Assembly (NCBI RefSeq): GCF_035975855.1 | Contig: NZ_CP109055.1 | Location: 8,556,001-8,620,000, forward strand | Direction: 5' to 3' | From: Streptomyces sp. NBC_01304 | GTDB lineage: Bacteria > Actinomycetota > Actinomycetes > Streptomycetales > Streptomycetaceae | DNA: 64,000 nucleotides | Shown: piece after piece, positions 6,962-13,751 of the stretch | Numbering within the stretch: position 1 is the stretch's first letter | Layout: each line of letters starts with the position of its first letter | Position numbers and translations under genes: made by a program | Notes under the pieces: generated by a model | Told to the model about the DNA's origin: nothing | Databases searched by the model: none | Seen by the model: the letters and a program-made list of their open reading frames with translations, nothing else

Positions 6962-8665
6962 TCAACCGAGCGCCGTTGCCGCCCCCTTGAGTACCAATCC
7001 ACACCCAAGTGCCACGACCACGCAGGCCGTTCCGAGCGGCAGGGCCCGCCGCGCGAGCACCGCCGCCCGACCGCGCCCGGCCCGGCGCGCGTCGAGGAGG
7101 CGGGCCGCACGCCCGCCGACCCGCACGACGGTGAGCCCGGCGAGGGTGAGCGTCAGGGCCAGGCCGGCCCCGTAGGCGAGGACGAGCAGGAACCCGAACC
7201 AGGCCTGGCCCAGGGCGGCCGCGCCGACGAGCACGACGACGGCGGAGGGGCTGGGGACGAGACCGCCGGCGAGGCCGAGGAGGAGGGGGTCGCGGAGGCG
7301 CGGTTTGGGGTGGAGGTGCTCGTGGTCGTGCGCGAGGCCGTGGTGGTGCGTGTGTCCGTGCCCGTGGTCATGCGTGTGTCCGTGCCCGTGGTGGCCGTGC
7401 GCGCCGGCCCTCCGCAGCCCCCAGGCCCTGCGGACCAGGGCGACCCCGGCCAGCGTCACCAGCGCCCCGCTCGCCAGGCCGAGCCAGGCGACCACCGAAG
7501 GCGTCGCGGCCGAACCGGCCGTGACGACGGCCCCGAGGACGAGGACGCCCAGCGTGTGCGTCACCGTGACGGAGGCGCCGAGCGCGAGGACGTCCCGCAG
7601 CGAACTGCGGCCCCCGGCCGCGGCGGTCGCCGCCATCAGGGTCTTGCCGTGACCGGGGGCCAGCGCGTGCAGCGCCCCGAGCAGCAGCGCGGTGGCGAGC
7701 GCGAGCGCGGCCACGCCGACGGTGAGGTCGTGCCGGGCGACCAGGCCGGTCAGGGCCTGCGTCCAGCGGTCGGCGCCGCGGGGGAGCACGGAGGCGGCGG
7801 GGGACTCGGGGCGCTCCGCGGCCAGGGAGGGGCCGCCGGGGGTGAGCCGGAGGGCGGCCGACGTGCGGTGGGGCGGGGAGGACAACAGGCGTTGGGGGTA
7901 CGTCGTGAGCCTGCCGGACACCGACCGCTTCGGTACGTCGGACGCGGCCAGGGTCATCCGGTCGCCCTGGGCGGTGATCTCGCGCCAGCCGGGCCCGTCG
8001 TCCCCCGCGTCGAACCGCACCGCCGAGCCACGACCCGCGGGCAGCGCGGCGCTGAGCCGGCACTCCACCCGAAGCGTGCTCAGGCCCGCCTGCCCCGGCC
8101 GGGTCAGGGCGCGACTCGAGTCGAGCCGGACCCGAGCGGCCCGCCCGTCGACGGTGACCCGCATCCCGCCCGCCGCATCCGCACACCGCGCACGGGCCCA
8201 ACTCCCCCTCCCCGCCCGGTCGATGGCCGGACGGGCCTGCCGAGCCGGGATCTCCGCGAGGTCCTCGACATGCTCGACCCGAAGCCGCCCGGGCGAGGCG
8301 ACGAGCCCGTCGTAACGACTGACGGTGAAGTTGCCGAGCGGGTGCGCGGACGCGCGCTGCACGGGCAGGAGCACCAGGGCGGTGACGCCTGCGAGGACGA
8401 GCACGAGGCAGGCGAGCAGGCGGCGCCGGATCCGGCGTGAGCCGGAGGCGCGTCGGGGTGGGCGGGGGCCGAGCCGAACGGGCCCCGTCCCGCGCGCGGG
8501 CATTTCGGGCCGAAGCTCGGCGCCCCGGATGGGCGAGCGCCTGAGCGAGGTGCCCCTGGGCCCGAACGAGCTGCGCGGGCGGCGCGTGGCAGTGTGCGGG
8601 GTCTTGCTCACCTCGAACCCCCGGTTCACCTCGAACCCCCGGCTCACCCCGTATCCCCGGCTCAC
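6962..8665 (-). CDS. NicO/RcnA-type nickel/cobalt permease
   Basis: A 567-residue membrane protein. After a basic N-terminus and one hydrophobic helix (about 85-104) comes a luminal-type block HPLGNFTVSRYDGL and a soluble region of about 180 residues. The C-terminal half holds the permease helices with HALAPGHGKT, the HxxxxGH signature of NicO/RcnA metal permeases, and a very His-rich cytoplasmic loop (GHHGHGHTHDHGHGH and following) that would bind metal. The direction of transport cannot be read from sequence. The GTG at 8665 overlaps the TPR gene stop as GTGA. Four in-frame GTG codons 18 bp apart make the true start ambiguous (see the repeat). Confidence 0.85.
   Translation of the reverse strand: MSRGYGVSRGFEVNRGFEVSKTPHTATRRPRSSFGPRGTSLRRSPIRGAELRPEMPARGTGPVRLGPRPPRRASGSRRIRRRLLACLVLVLAGVTALVLLPVQRASAHPLGNFTVSRYDGLVASPGRLRVEHVEDLAEIPARQARPAIDRAGRGSWARARCADAAGGMRVTVDGRAARVRLDSSRALTRPGQAGLSTLRVECRLSAALPAGRGSAVRFDAGDDGPGWREITAQGDRMTLAASDVPKRSVSGRLTTYPQRLLSSPPHRTSAALRLTPGGPSLAAERPESPAASVLPRGADRWTQALTGLVARHDLTVGVAALALATALLLGALHALAPGHGKTLMAATAAAGGRSSLRDVLALGASVTVTHTLGVLVLGAVVTAGSAATPSVVAWLGLASGALVTLAGVALVRRAWGLRRAGAHGHHGHGHTHDHGHGHTHHHGLAHDHEHLHPKPRLRDPLLLGLAGGLVPSPSAVVVLVGAAALGQAWFGFLLVLAYGAGLALTLTLAGLTVVRVGGRAARLLDARRAGRGRAAVLARRALPLGTACVVVALGCGLVLKGAATALG
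8611..8665 (-). repeat. 18-bp tandem repeat at the start of the NicO gene (hexapeptide SRGxxV)
   Basis: Reading leftward, units beginning GTGAGCCGGGG at 8665 and 8647, GTGAACCGGGG at 8629 and GTGAGC at 8611 encode SRGYGV-SRGFEV-NRGFEV-SK. The end of the TPR gene contributes a further CGGGGG-x6-GTGAGC copy. Every unit carries a purine-rich ribosome-site-like block and a potential GTG start. Confidence 0.8.
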
Positions 8666-9990
8666 CTCGCACCCCCGGCCGCATCCAGCAGAGCCCGTGC
8701 CGCCCGTGCCCCCGTCGGGGAGAACCCCGGGTTCAACTCCAACGCCTCAGACAGCGACCGGCGAGCTGCCGCCCTGTCGCCCACGGCGTGCTCGATGACC
8801 CCCAAGTGGTAGAGGAACGCCGCATCCCGGAAGGCGGTGCCGGTCGCGCGGCGGGCGTACCGAAGGGCCTCCTCGTCCTGTCCGTCGGCGTGCAGGGCCC
8901 AGGCCAGCGCGTCCGCCGTGTGGAGCGTGCGGCGGCGTGACCACTCGGCGCGGGCCGCGGTCAGTGCGGCCCGCTCGTCGCCGTGGTCGGCCAGGGCGAG
9001 AGCGGTGTCCAGGTCCGTGTTGACCCCGACCGCCCGGGCCAGCCCGGTCCAGTCGGCGATCAGCGCGTACTGCTCCCGTGCCCGCTCCCGCTGCCCGCGC
9101 GCCTCGTACAGCTCGCCGAGTGCCACCAGCGGCCCCGGCAGCGGGAAGCGACGTACGACCGACTCCAGCTCCCGCACCGCGCGCTCGCCCGCACCCTGCG
9201 CGGCCAGCGCCGCGGCCCGCCCCTGCAGGGCGAGCAGATGCTCCGGGTCGGCCCCGAGCGCCTGCCCGTACCAGCGCAGCGCCTGTCCGAACTCGCCGTG
9301 GCGGAAGGCGAGTTGGCCCAGCTCCGTCGCCACGTACGCGCGATCCCCACGGCCCATGGCCGAGCCGAGCGCCAGCTTCAGCACCCGCCGGGCACCCTTC
9401 GCGTCGCCGCGCAGTTCGAGGACGTAGGCGAAGCGCGTGAAGACGGGGATCCCGGGCCGGCGCCCGTCCGCGTCCCGGGCCGCCTTCAACGCCTCGTCGT
9501 AGCGGCCGAGTTCGACCAGGGCGTCGATCCGCAGGGCGAGCGCGCGCTCGTTGTACGCGTTCACCGCGAGCGCCTGCCGCGCCGAGCGCAGCGCCCCCGC
9601 GAAGTCGTGCCGGGCGGCGGCCAGCGCGGCCCGCCCGGCGAGCCCCGCGTCATTGCCGGCCGGGCGCAGTGCGAGCGAGCGGTCCAGCGCGCGCTCGGCC
9701 TGCGGATAGCGCGACGGATCGCCGAGCGTACGGGCCTGCTCGACGTAGGCCGTGCCGAGCTGCGCCCACGCCGCGAAGTCCTTCGGCCGGTCCCGCAACC
9801 GCCCCTGCAGCGCGGCCACCGCCCGCGTCAGGTCCGCCCCGCCGAGCCCCGCCGGATCGGCGGCCGGCGCCGGCGCCTGCGTCGTGACCCGCGGTGCCTC
9901 GTCCTCGCCGCCGATCGCAACCGCCCCCGCGGTCAGTGCGAGCGCCAGCGCGACGACGGCGACCGCCGAACGCCCCTGTAGCCGGACCAT
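8662..9990 (-). CDS. Tetratricopeptide-repeat protein, secreted or membrane anchored
   Basis: A 442-residue protein with an N-terminal hydrophobic helix (AVAVVALALALTAGAVAIGG, residues 9-28) that is either a signal peptide or an anchor, followed by TPR-like alpha-helical repeats across residues 55-435. Recognisable units include AWAQLGTAYVEQARTLG, ALRIDALVELGRYDEAL, YVATELGQLAFRHGEFGQA and FLYHLGVIEHAVGDRAAAR. It has no catalytic motif and is probably a scaffold for the DUF4331 protein and the NicO permease encoded on either side. The ATG at 9990 has GAGGAGAGGAAC upstream. Its stop overlaps the NicO start by 4 bp. Confidence 0.85.
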   Translation of the reverse strand: MVRLQGRSAVAVVALALALTAGAVAIGGEDEAPRVTTQAPAPAADPAGLGGADLTRAVAALQGRLRDRPKDFAAWAQLGTAYVEQARTLGDPSRYPQAERALDRSLALRPAGNDAGLAGRAALAAARHDFAGALRSARQALAVNAYNERALALRIDALVELGRYDEALKAARDADGRRPGIPVFTRFAYVLELRGDAKGARRVLKLALGSAMGRGDRAYVATELGQLAFRHGEFGQALRWYGQALGADPEHLLALQGRAAALAAQGAGERAVRELESVVRRFPLPGPLVALGELYEARGQRERAREQYALIADWTGLARAVGVNTDLDTALALADHGDERAALTAARAEWSRRRTLHTADALAWALHADGQDEEALRYARRATGTAFRDAAFLYHLGVIEHAVGDRAAARRSLSEALELNPGFSPTGARAARALLDAAGGAR

Positions 9991-10040
9991 TTGAAGTTCC
10001 TCTCCTCATACGGGACAAGTGGGTAGGGGGACACATGGAG

Positions 10041-10083
10041 GGCGCGGCCCGCGCGGGGGAGGACAACGCGCGCGGGCCGCGCC
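10041..10083 (-). terminator. 14-bp perfect hairpin between DUF4331 and TPR genes
   Basis: GGCGCGGCCCGCGC (10041-10054) pairs exactly with GCGCGGGCCGCGCC (10070-10083) across a 15-nt loop. It sits between two co-directional genes, so it may attenuate readthrough or stabilise the upstream message. No U-tract follows. Confidence 0.65.
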
Positions 10084-10120
10084 AGTTCACGAGGGCCGGT
10101 TCAAGAGAGCGCACCAGCCG

Positions 10121-10168
10121 TCACAGCACCGGTCACAGCACCGGTCACTGCACCGGTCACAGCACCGG
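10121..10168. repeat. Four 12-bp tandem repeats over the DUF4331 stop codon
   Basis: TCACAGCACCGG occurs at 10121, 10133 and 10157, with one variant TCACTGCACCGG at 10145. The last unit contains the TGA stop of the DUF4331 gene, and because 12 is a multiple of three each earlier unit repeats an in-frame stop behind it. Confidence 0.9.
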
Positions 10169-11716
10169 CCCGGCGGACGACCGCCGCCGCATCCGCCACC
10201 ACGTCAGACCGAGCCCGACGAGCAGCACCCCGGCGCCACCCGCGGCCGCCGACGCCATCAGCAGCGTCGAGTCGCCGTCACCGGCCGAACCGGCCGGTGT
10301 CACACCGCCGTTGAGCGCGTTGCGGGGCATCGCGGCGCCCTGCCCGTTGCTCCCGGCCAGCGGACCGCGCGACCCGGACGTGGGCAGCGCCACATACGGG
10401 AAGCTCTTGCCGAACGCCATGTCATTGGCGTCGACCGCGTCACCGAGGTCGTTCTTCGCCCCGGTCAGCTCGCCCTCGACGACCTGCAGCGAGATGTCCA
10501 GCACGTCGTCGGAGAGCCTGCGCCCGTTCGGATATCCGGCGTTGTCCCCGTCGAGCACCCCGAGCCGCTTCGGCGAACTCGAAGGCGGAATCGACGTGTT
10601 GAGTCGCAGCGCCTCCGCGGGCTTCACGTTCGGCGGCTGGTTGAGGCCCTTCACCCCGGTCAGGAACACCGACACCAGGTCGCCCCGGGGCTCCGCCGGG
10701 GCCTTGATCTTGTAGATGGCCTCGAGGAGCTTGGGCAGCTCCGGCTTGGTGACGTACGGCAGGAAGTCGGCGTCGTTCCAGGGCGAGGACGCGTTGAACT
10801 TGTCCTTGTCCTTCATCGGCACGACGACCTCGTTGACCAGTGCGTTCGCGAGCCGGGACACCTGTGTCCACTTGCCGCTCGCGTTCTTGCGCTGCGTCGT
10901 CGACCACACCGACACGATCGGCTGCTTCGCCGACTGACGTATCTGCGCCGTCGGTATCTGCAGGGCGACCGTGTTCACGTTGTAGCCCTTGAGGGTGTCC
11001 CGGCCGACCTCGGACAGATCGCCGCCGTACGCGTAGTCGAAGACCCGCAGGTCCGCGAAGAACGGGTCGTCGGCCTGCCCGGCATAGGAGGTCGAGCCGC
11101 CGCTGACCTTGCGTACCGCCTGATCCCGCAGCTTCTTGTAGTCGGGCATCGACGCCTTGCCGACATTCGAAGGCGCGACCGGCAGGTCGTCGGCGAGCTT
11201 CGTGGTCGAGACGACCTTCTGGTCCTTCAGCTTCAGTACGTCGATGTCGTACGTCTGCGTCACATTGAGGTCCGGGTCGTCGAGCGACGTCACCGGGCCG
11301 GTGTTGTAGAGGAAGGTGTTGCCGTTCTTGGTCTTCGTGTCGAAGGTCCACCGGTAGAGCAGATCGCCCTGCGCGTTGCCGTCGCTGTCGACGTGGATGT
11401 CGTACTGCGCGTCCTCGGCGAAGGGATAGAAGGTCGGGCCGCCGGCCGGCTCCTCGAAGGGGATCCAGTTGGCGACGAGGGTCGTCGTGTCCGGCCGGTC
11501 CGGGCTCACGAACGCGTACACGTCCGTGGTGTCGTACTGCGGCTGCCCCGAGATGAGCGGGGCCTCCCGGTGGCTGGAGGCGCCGGCCGCGCCCGGTTGG
11601 AGTGCTGCGGTGCCCGCGGCCGCGAGCCCCCCAGCGGCCAGAGCGCCGCAGACCAGCGCGGCGAGACCCCTGCGTCCTGGCCCCCGCCCCCGCCTGCTCC
11701 TGGCTGTTGATGTCAT
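10157..11716 (-). CDS. DUF4331 exported protein with C-terminal membrane anchor
   Basis: A 519-residue member of the DUF4331 family, recognisable from SSHREAPLISGQPQYDTTDVYAF just after the signal peptide and from VSVFLTGVKGLNQP near the middle. The N-terminus is basic then hydrophobic (GLAALVCGALAAGGLAAAG, about 17-35). The C-terminus has a transmembrane helix (LLMASAAAGGAGVLLVGLGL) followed by WWRMRRRSS, so the protein is displayed outside and anchored. The molecular role of DUF4331 is not known. It is the first gene of an operon with the TPR protein and NicO permease, divergent from the sigma/anti-sigma pair and with a SigK-like promoter motif upstream (11796-11823). Confidence 0.88.
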   Translation of the reverse strand: MTSTARSRRGRGPGRRGLAALVCGALAAGGLAAAGTAALQPGAAGASSHREAPLISGQPQYDTTDVYAFVSPDRPDTTTLVANWIPFEEPAGGPTFYPFAEDAQYDIHVDSDGNAQGDLLYRWTFDTKTKNGNTFLYNTGPVTSLDDPDLNVTQTYDIDVLKLKDQKVVSTTKLADDLPVAPSNVGKASMPDYKKLRDQAVRKVSGGSTSYAGQADDPFFADLRVFDYAYGGDLSEVGRDTLKGYNVNTVALQIPTAQIRQSAKQPIVSVWSTTQRKNASGKWTQVSRLANALVNEVVVPMKDKDKFNASSPWNDADFLPYVTKPELPKLLEAIYKIKAPAEPRGDLVSVFLTGVKGLNQPPNVKPAEALRLNTSIPPSSSPKRLGVLDGDNAGYPNGRRLSDDVLDISLQVVEGELTGAKNDLGDAVDANDMAFGKSFPYVALPTSGSRGPLAGSNGQGAAMPRNALNGGVTPAGSAGDGDSTLLMASAAAGGAGVLLVGLGLTWWRMRRRSSAGPVL

Positions 11717-11795
11717 CGCGTCCGTCCTGATGTCGCTGTGTCGCTCCCGTTCCCGTGGGGTCCAGACCGGGCCCCACGGGGTCCTGATGCCATGC

Positions 11796-11823
11796 CATTC
11801 GCGGCGGCGGCCGCGGCGGATTG
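11796..11823 (-). promoter_or_regulatory. SigK-type promoter motif driving the DUF4331 operon
   Basis: On the minus strand CAATCC (11823-11818), 15 bp, then GCGAATG (11802-11796). The spacing and the -10 block are identical to the motif facing the sigma gene at 11834. Mycobacterial SigK uses a CCATCC/CGAAT-type promoter, so recognition by the adjacent sigma factor is likely. The leader to the DUF4331 start would be roughly 75 nt. Confidence 0.6.
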
Positions 11824-11833
11824 CCCCCGGATC

Positions 11834-11861
11834 CCATCCAGTTCCGGGCCCGGTGCGAATG
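11834..11861 (+). promoter_or_regulatory. SigK-type promoter motif driving the sigma factor gene
   Basis: CCATCC (11834-11839), a 15-bp spacer and GCGAATG (11855-11861). The -10 block ends 5 bp before the GTG at 11867, so transcription would start about at that codon and give a leaderless message, which would explain the missing ribosome site there. Confidence 0.62.
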
Positions 11862-11866
11862 ACCCG

Positions 11867-12448
11867 GTGACGGACACAGGCGGCGGATGGGGGGACAGGG
11901 TGGAGGCGGAAAAGCTGTTACCGCTGGTGGCGGAGGGCGACCAGCAGGCGTTCGAAGAGCTCTACGGGCTGGTGTCGGGGCCGGTGTACGGGCTCGTACG
12001 CCGAGTCCTGCGCGACCCCGCACAGTCGGAGGAGGTCACCCAGGAGGTGCTGCTCGAACTGTGGCGGGGCGCCGGACGCTTCGACCCCGAGCGGGGCAGC
12101 GCGCTGGGCTGGATCCTCACCCTCGCCCACCGCAGGGCGGTCGACCGGGTCCGCTCGGCACGGGCCGCGAGCGAACGCGAGCTGCGGGTCGGCCGGCGCT
12201 CCCACGTCACCGCCTTCGACGAGGTCGCGGAGGCGGTCGAGGAGGGCCTGGAACGCGAGTGGGTGCGCCGCTGCCTGGACCGCCTCACCGCCCTGCAGCG
12301 CCAGTCGGTGACCCTCGCCTACTACGACGGCTACACCTACCGCGAGGTGGCCGAGCGCCTCGCCGTCCCGCTCGGCACGGTCAAGACCCGGATGCGGGAC
12401 GGACTGCAGCGGCTGCGCGGCTGCCTGGACCGGGCGGGTGCGGCATGA
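11867..12448 (+). CDS. ECF RNA polymerase sigma factor, SigK-like
   Basis: A 193-residue ECF sigma factor. Region 2 carries AEGDQQAFEELYGLV, SEEVTQEVLLELWR and GSALGWILTLAHRRAVDRVRSARA; region 4 carries LTALQRQSVTLAYYDGYTYREVAERLAVPLGTVKTRMRDGL-type helix-turn-helix sequence. The partner encoded next, overlapping by ATGA, is an RskA-type anti-sigma factor, which points to the SigK (ECF19) group. The start is GTG 11867, which fits a leaderless transcript; GTG 11900 with GGGGGGACAGG before it is an alternative. Codon 18 is TTA (11918-11920), implying bldA dependence. Promoter motifs suggest autoregulation and control of the DUF4331 operon. Confidence 0.9.
   Translation: MTDTGGGWGDRVEAEKLLPLVAEGDQQAFEELYGLVSGPVYGLVRRVLRDPAQSEEVTQEVLLELWRGAGRFDPERGSALGWILTLAHRRAVDRVRSARAASERELRVGRRSHVTAFDEVAEAVEEGLEREWVRRCLDRLTALQRQSVTLAYYDGYTYREVAERLAVPLGTVKTRMRDGLQRLRGCLDRAGAA
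11918..11920 (+). promoter_or_regulatory. TTA codon (bldA-dependent leucine) in the sigma factor gene
   Basis: In the frame GAA AAG CTG TTA CCG CTG this is codon 18 from GTG 11867 or codon 7 from GTG 11900, so it is inside the gene with either start. In Streptomyces such codons tie translation to the bldA tRNA. Confidence 0.8.
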
Positions 12449-13257
12449 TCCCCGGGCTGCCCGGCCGCGACCGGCATTCGCTGGTGGTGCCGTACGCCCT
12501 GTACGCGCTCGGCCCCCGGGAACTGCGCCGCTTCGAGCGGCATCTGCGACGCTGCCCACCGTGCGCCGCCGAACTGCGTGCCTTCACCGACGACACGGTG
12601 CGGCTCGCCGCGGCCGTCACGGTGGGGGCGCCCGCGGCACTGCGGGAGCGCGTGCTCGGCGAGGTGCGCGTCACCGAGCAGGAACGACCCCGGAAAGCAG
12701 CGGCGGTTCGAACGACGGAGTCCGGGTCAAAGGTGCCCCGGTCGCGGGCGCCTCTGGCGAAAGAGCCGGCACGCGCGCGTGCCCGCCGGTTCGCTCCCGG
12801 CCCCGTGGCCGCGGCCGCCGCGGCGCTCGCCCTCGTGGCCGCGGTGCTCCTCGGCGTACGTCTCCTCGACACCCAGGACCGCCTCGACGAGCAACGCGCC
12901 GCCGCCCGGGAGGTGGCCCAGGTGCTCGCGGCCCCCGACGCCCGCGCCACCGGCGACCGCGACGCGAGGGGCCGCACCATCGGCGTGGTTGCCTCACCGG
13001 AACTCGACCTGGCAGTGATCACCGTCACGGGACTCGGCCCCGCACCCGCCGGCCGCGTACCGCAACTGTGGCTGATGGGCGCCGGGAACCCCCGCTCGCT
13101 CGGGCTCCTGGACGGCGACACGCCCGTGGTGGCCGAGGGCCTGGACCGCCGGGCCACGCGACTGGCAGTCACGTACGAACCCGCTGGCGGATCCGTACGG
13201 CCCACTCGAACACCCACTGTCCAACTCGCCCTGGAATCAGGCGTATTCGGAGAGTAA
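12445..13257 (+). CDS. RskA-type membrane anti-sigma factor
   Basis: A 270-residue partner of the upstream sigma factor, joined by an ATGA overlap. The cytoplasmic N-terminus has a zinc-anti-sigma-like HLRRCPPC (H-x3-C-x2-C, about 34-41) in an otherwise ASD-like helical region. One transmembrane helix lies at about 114-137 (AAAAALALVAAVLLGVRLL), followed by an extracytoplasmic RskA domain with LDLAVITVTGLGPAPAGRVPQLW-type beta sequence and a conserved Trp. It should hold the sigma factor at the membrane until regulated proteolysis. Its signal is unknown. Confidence 0.88.
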   Translation: MIPGLPGRDRHSLVVPYALYALGPRELRRFERHLRRCPPCAAELRAFTDDTVRLAAAVTVGAPAALRERVLGEVRVTEQERPRKAAAVRTTESGSKVPRSRAPLAKEPARARARRFAPGPVAAAAAALALVAAVLLGVRLLDTQDRLDEQRAAAREVAQVLAAPDARATGDRDARGRTIGVVASPELDLAVITVTGLGPAPAGRVPQLWLMGAGNPRSLGLLDGDTPVVAEGLDRRATRLAVTYEPAGGSVRPTRTPTVQLALESGVFGE

Positions 13258-13284
13258 TCGTCAACATCCTTACGAGGGAGGTGA

Positions 13285-13300
13285 ATCCCGTGACCGGGAT
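13285..13300. promoter_or_regulatory. Inverted repeat ATCCCG-TGAC-CGGGAT
   Basis: Perfect 6-bp arms around 4 bp, located between the anti-sigma gene and the small gene at 13374. A TAGGGT hexamer at 13324-13329 just downstream resembles a -10 box, so this could be an operator or a weak hairpin. Confidence 0.35.
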
Positions 13301-13373
13301 ACACGAGTGTCATGAGAGGGCGATAGGGTTAACCTGCCCAGGGCCGGGTGCCCTCGTACGGGTGGGGAGTGAC

Positions 13374-13643
13374 ATGGAACAGATAACAGTGCGCAGCAGG
13401 GCGCGGGTCCCTGCGATCACGTGTGGGAGCAGCGCGACCAGCTCGCGCCTCGACCGTCATCTGTCGGTGCTGGGCGGCCCTGTCGTCCCGCAGCGCGAGT
13501 CGGCCGAAGCGACGTTGCTGATGCGCGAGCTCACCTCGCGTGACCGCGCGCACGAGCGCACGGGCCCCGGTGCCCGCGTGCGGCGGGTCTCGCTGTTCGC
13601 GCCTTTGCGACGGCTGACCCGCTCGCTCTTCGGCAGCCGCTGA
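13374..13643 (+). CDS. Small hypothetical protein, 89 aa
   Basis: Starts MEQITVRSRARVP after GGTGGGGAGTGAC. It is rich in Arg and Ser with a central RLDRHLSVLGGPVVPQRESAEATLLMRELTSRD that looks like a conserved acidic/amphipathic segment, and a basic C-terminus (FAPLRRLTRSLFGSR). No signal peptide or membrane helix is visible. I do not recognise the family. An alternative GTG at 13290, preceded by AGGGAGG, would add 28 residues and an in-frame TTA codon. A convergent terminator follows at 13696. Confidence 0.6.
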   Translation: MEQITVRSRARVPAITCGSSATSSRLDRHLSVLGGPVVPQRESAEATLLMRELTSRDRAHERTGPGARVRRVSLFAPLRRLTRSLFGSR

Positions 13644-13695
13644 ACCGGCCGCCCCGAGCGACTCGGCAGAAGGCCGCAAGGCCAGACGTCAGGAA

Positions 13696-13714
13696 GGCCC
13701 GCGGTTCGCGGGCC
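13696..13714. terminator. Bidirectional hairpin terminator
   Basis: GGCCCGCG (13696-13703) and CGCGGGCC (13707-13714) form a perfect 8-bp stem with a 3-nt loop, placed between the convergent small gene and the CoA-transferase gene. Confidence 0.7.
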
Positions 13715-13751
13715 CTCCCCAACTGTCAGTACCACGCGTTACGTTCCGTGC

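Noticed and set aside
5418..7175. Plus-strand open frame of 585 codons over the kinase gene
   Set aside because: Shadow of the kinase; composition is Arg/Gly/Ala-rich and no motif is present.
10121..10168. CRISPR-like array
   Set aside because: The 12-bp units are contiguous without spacers.
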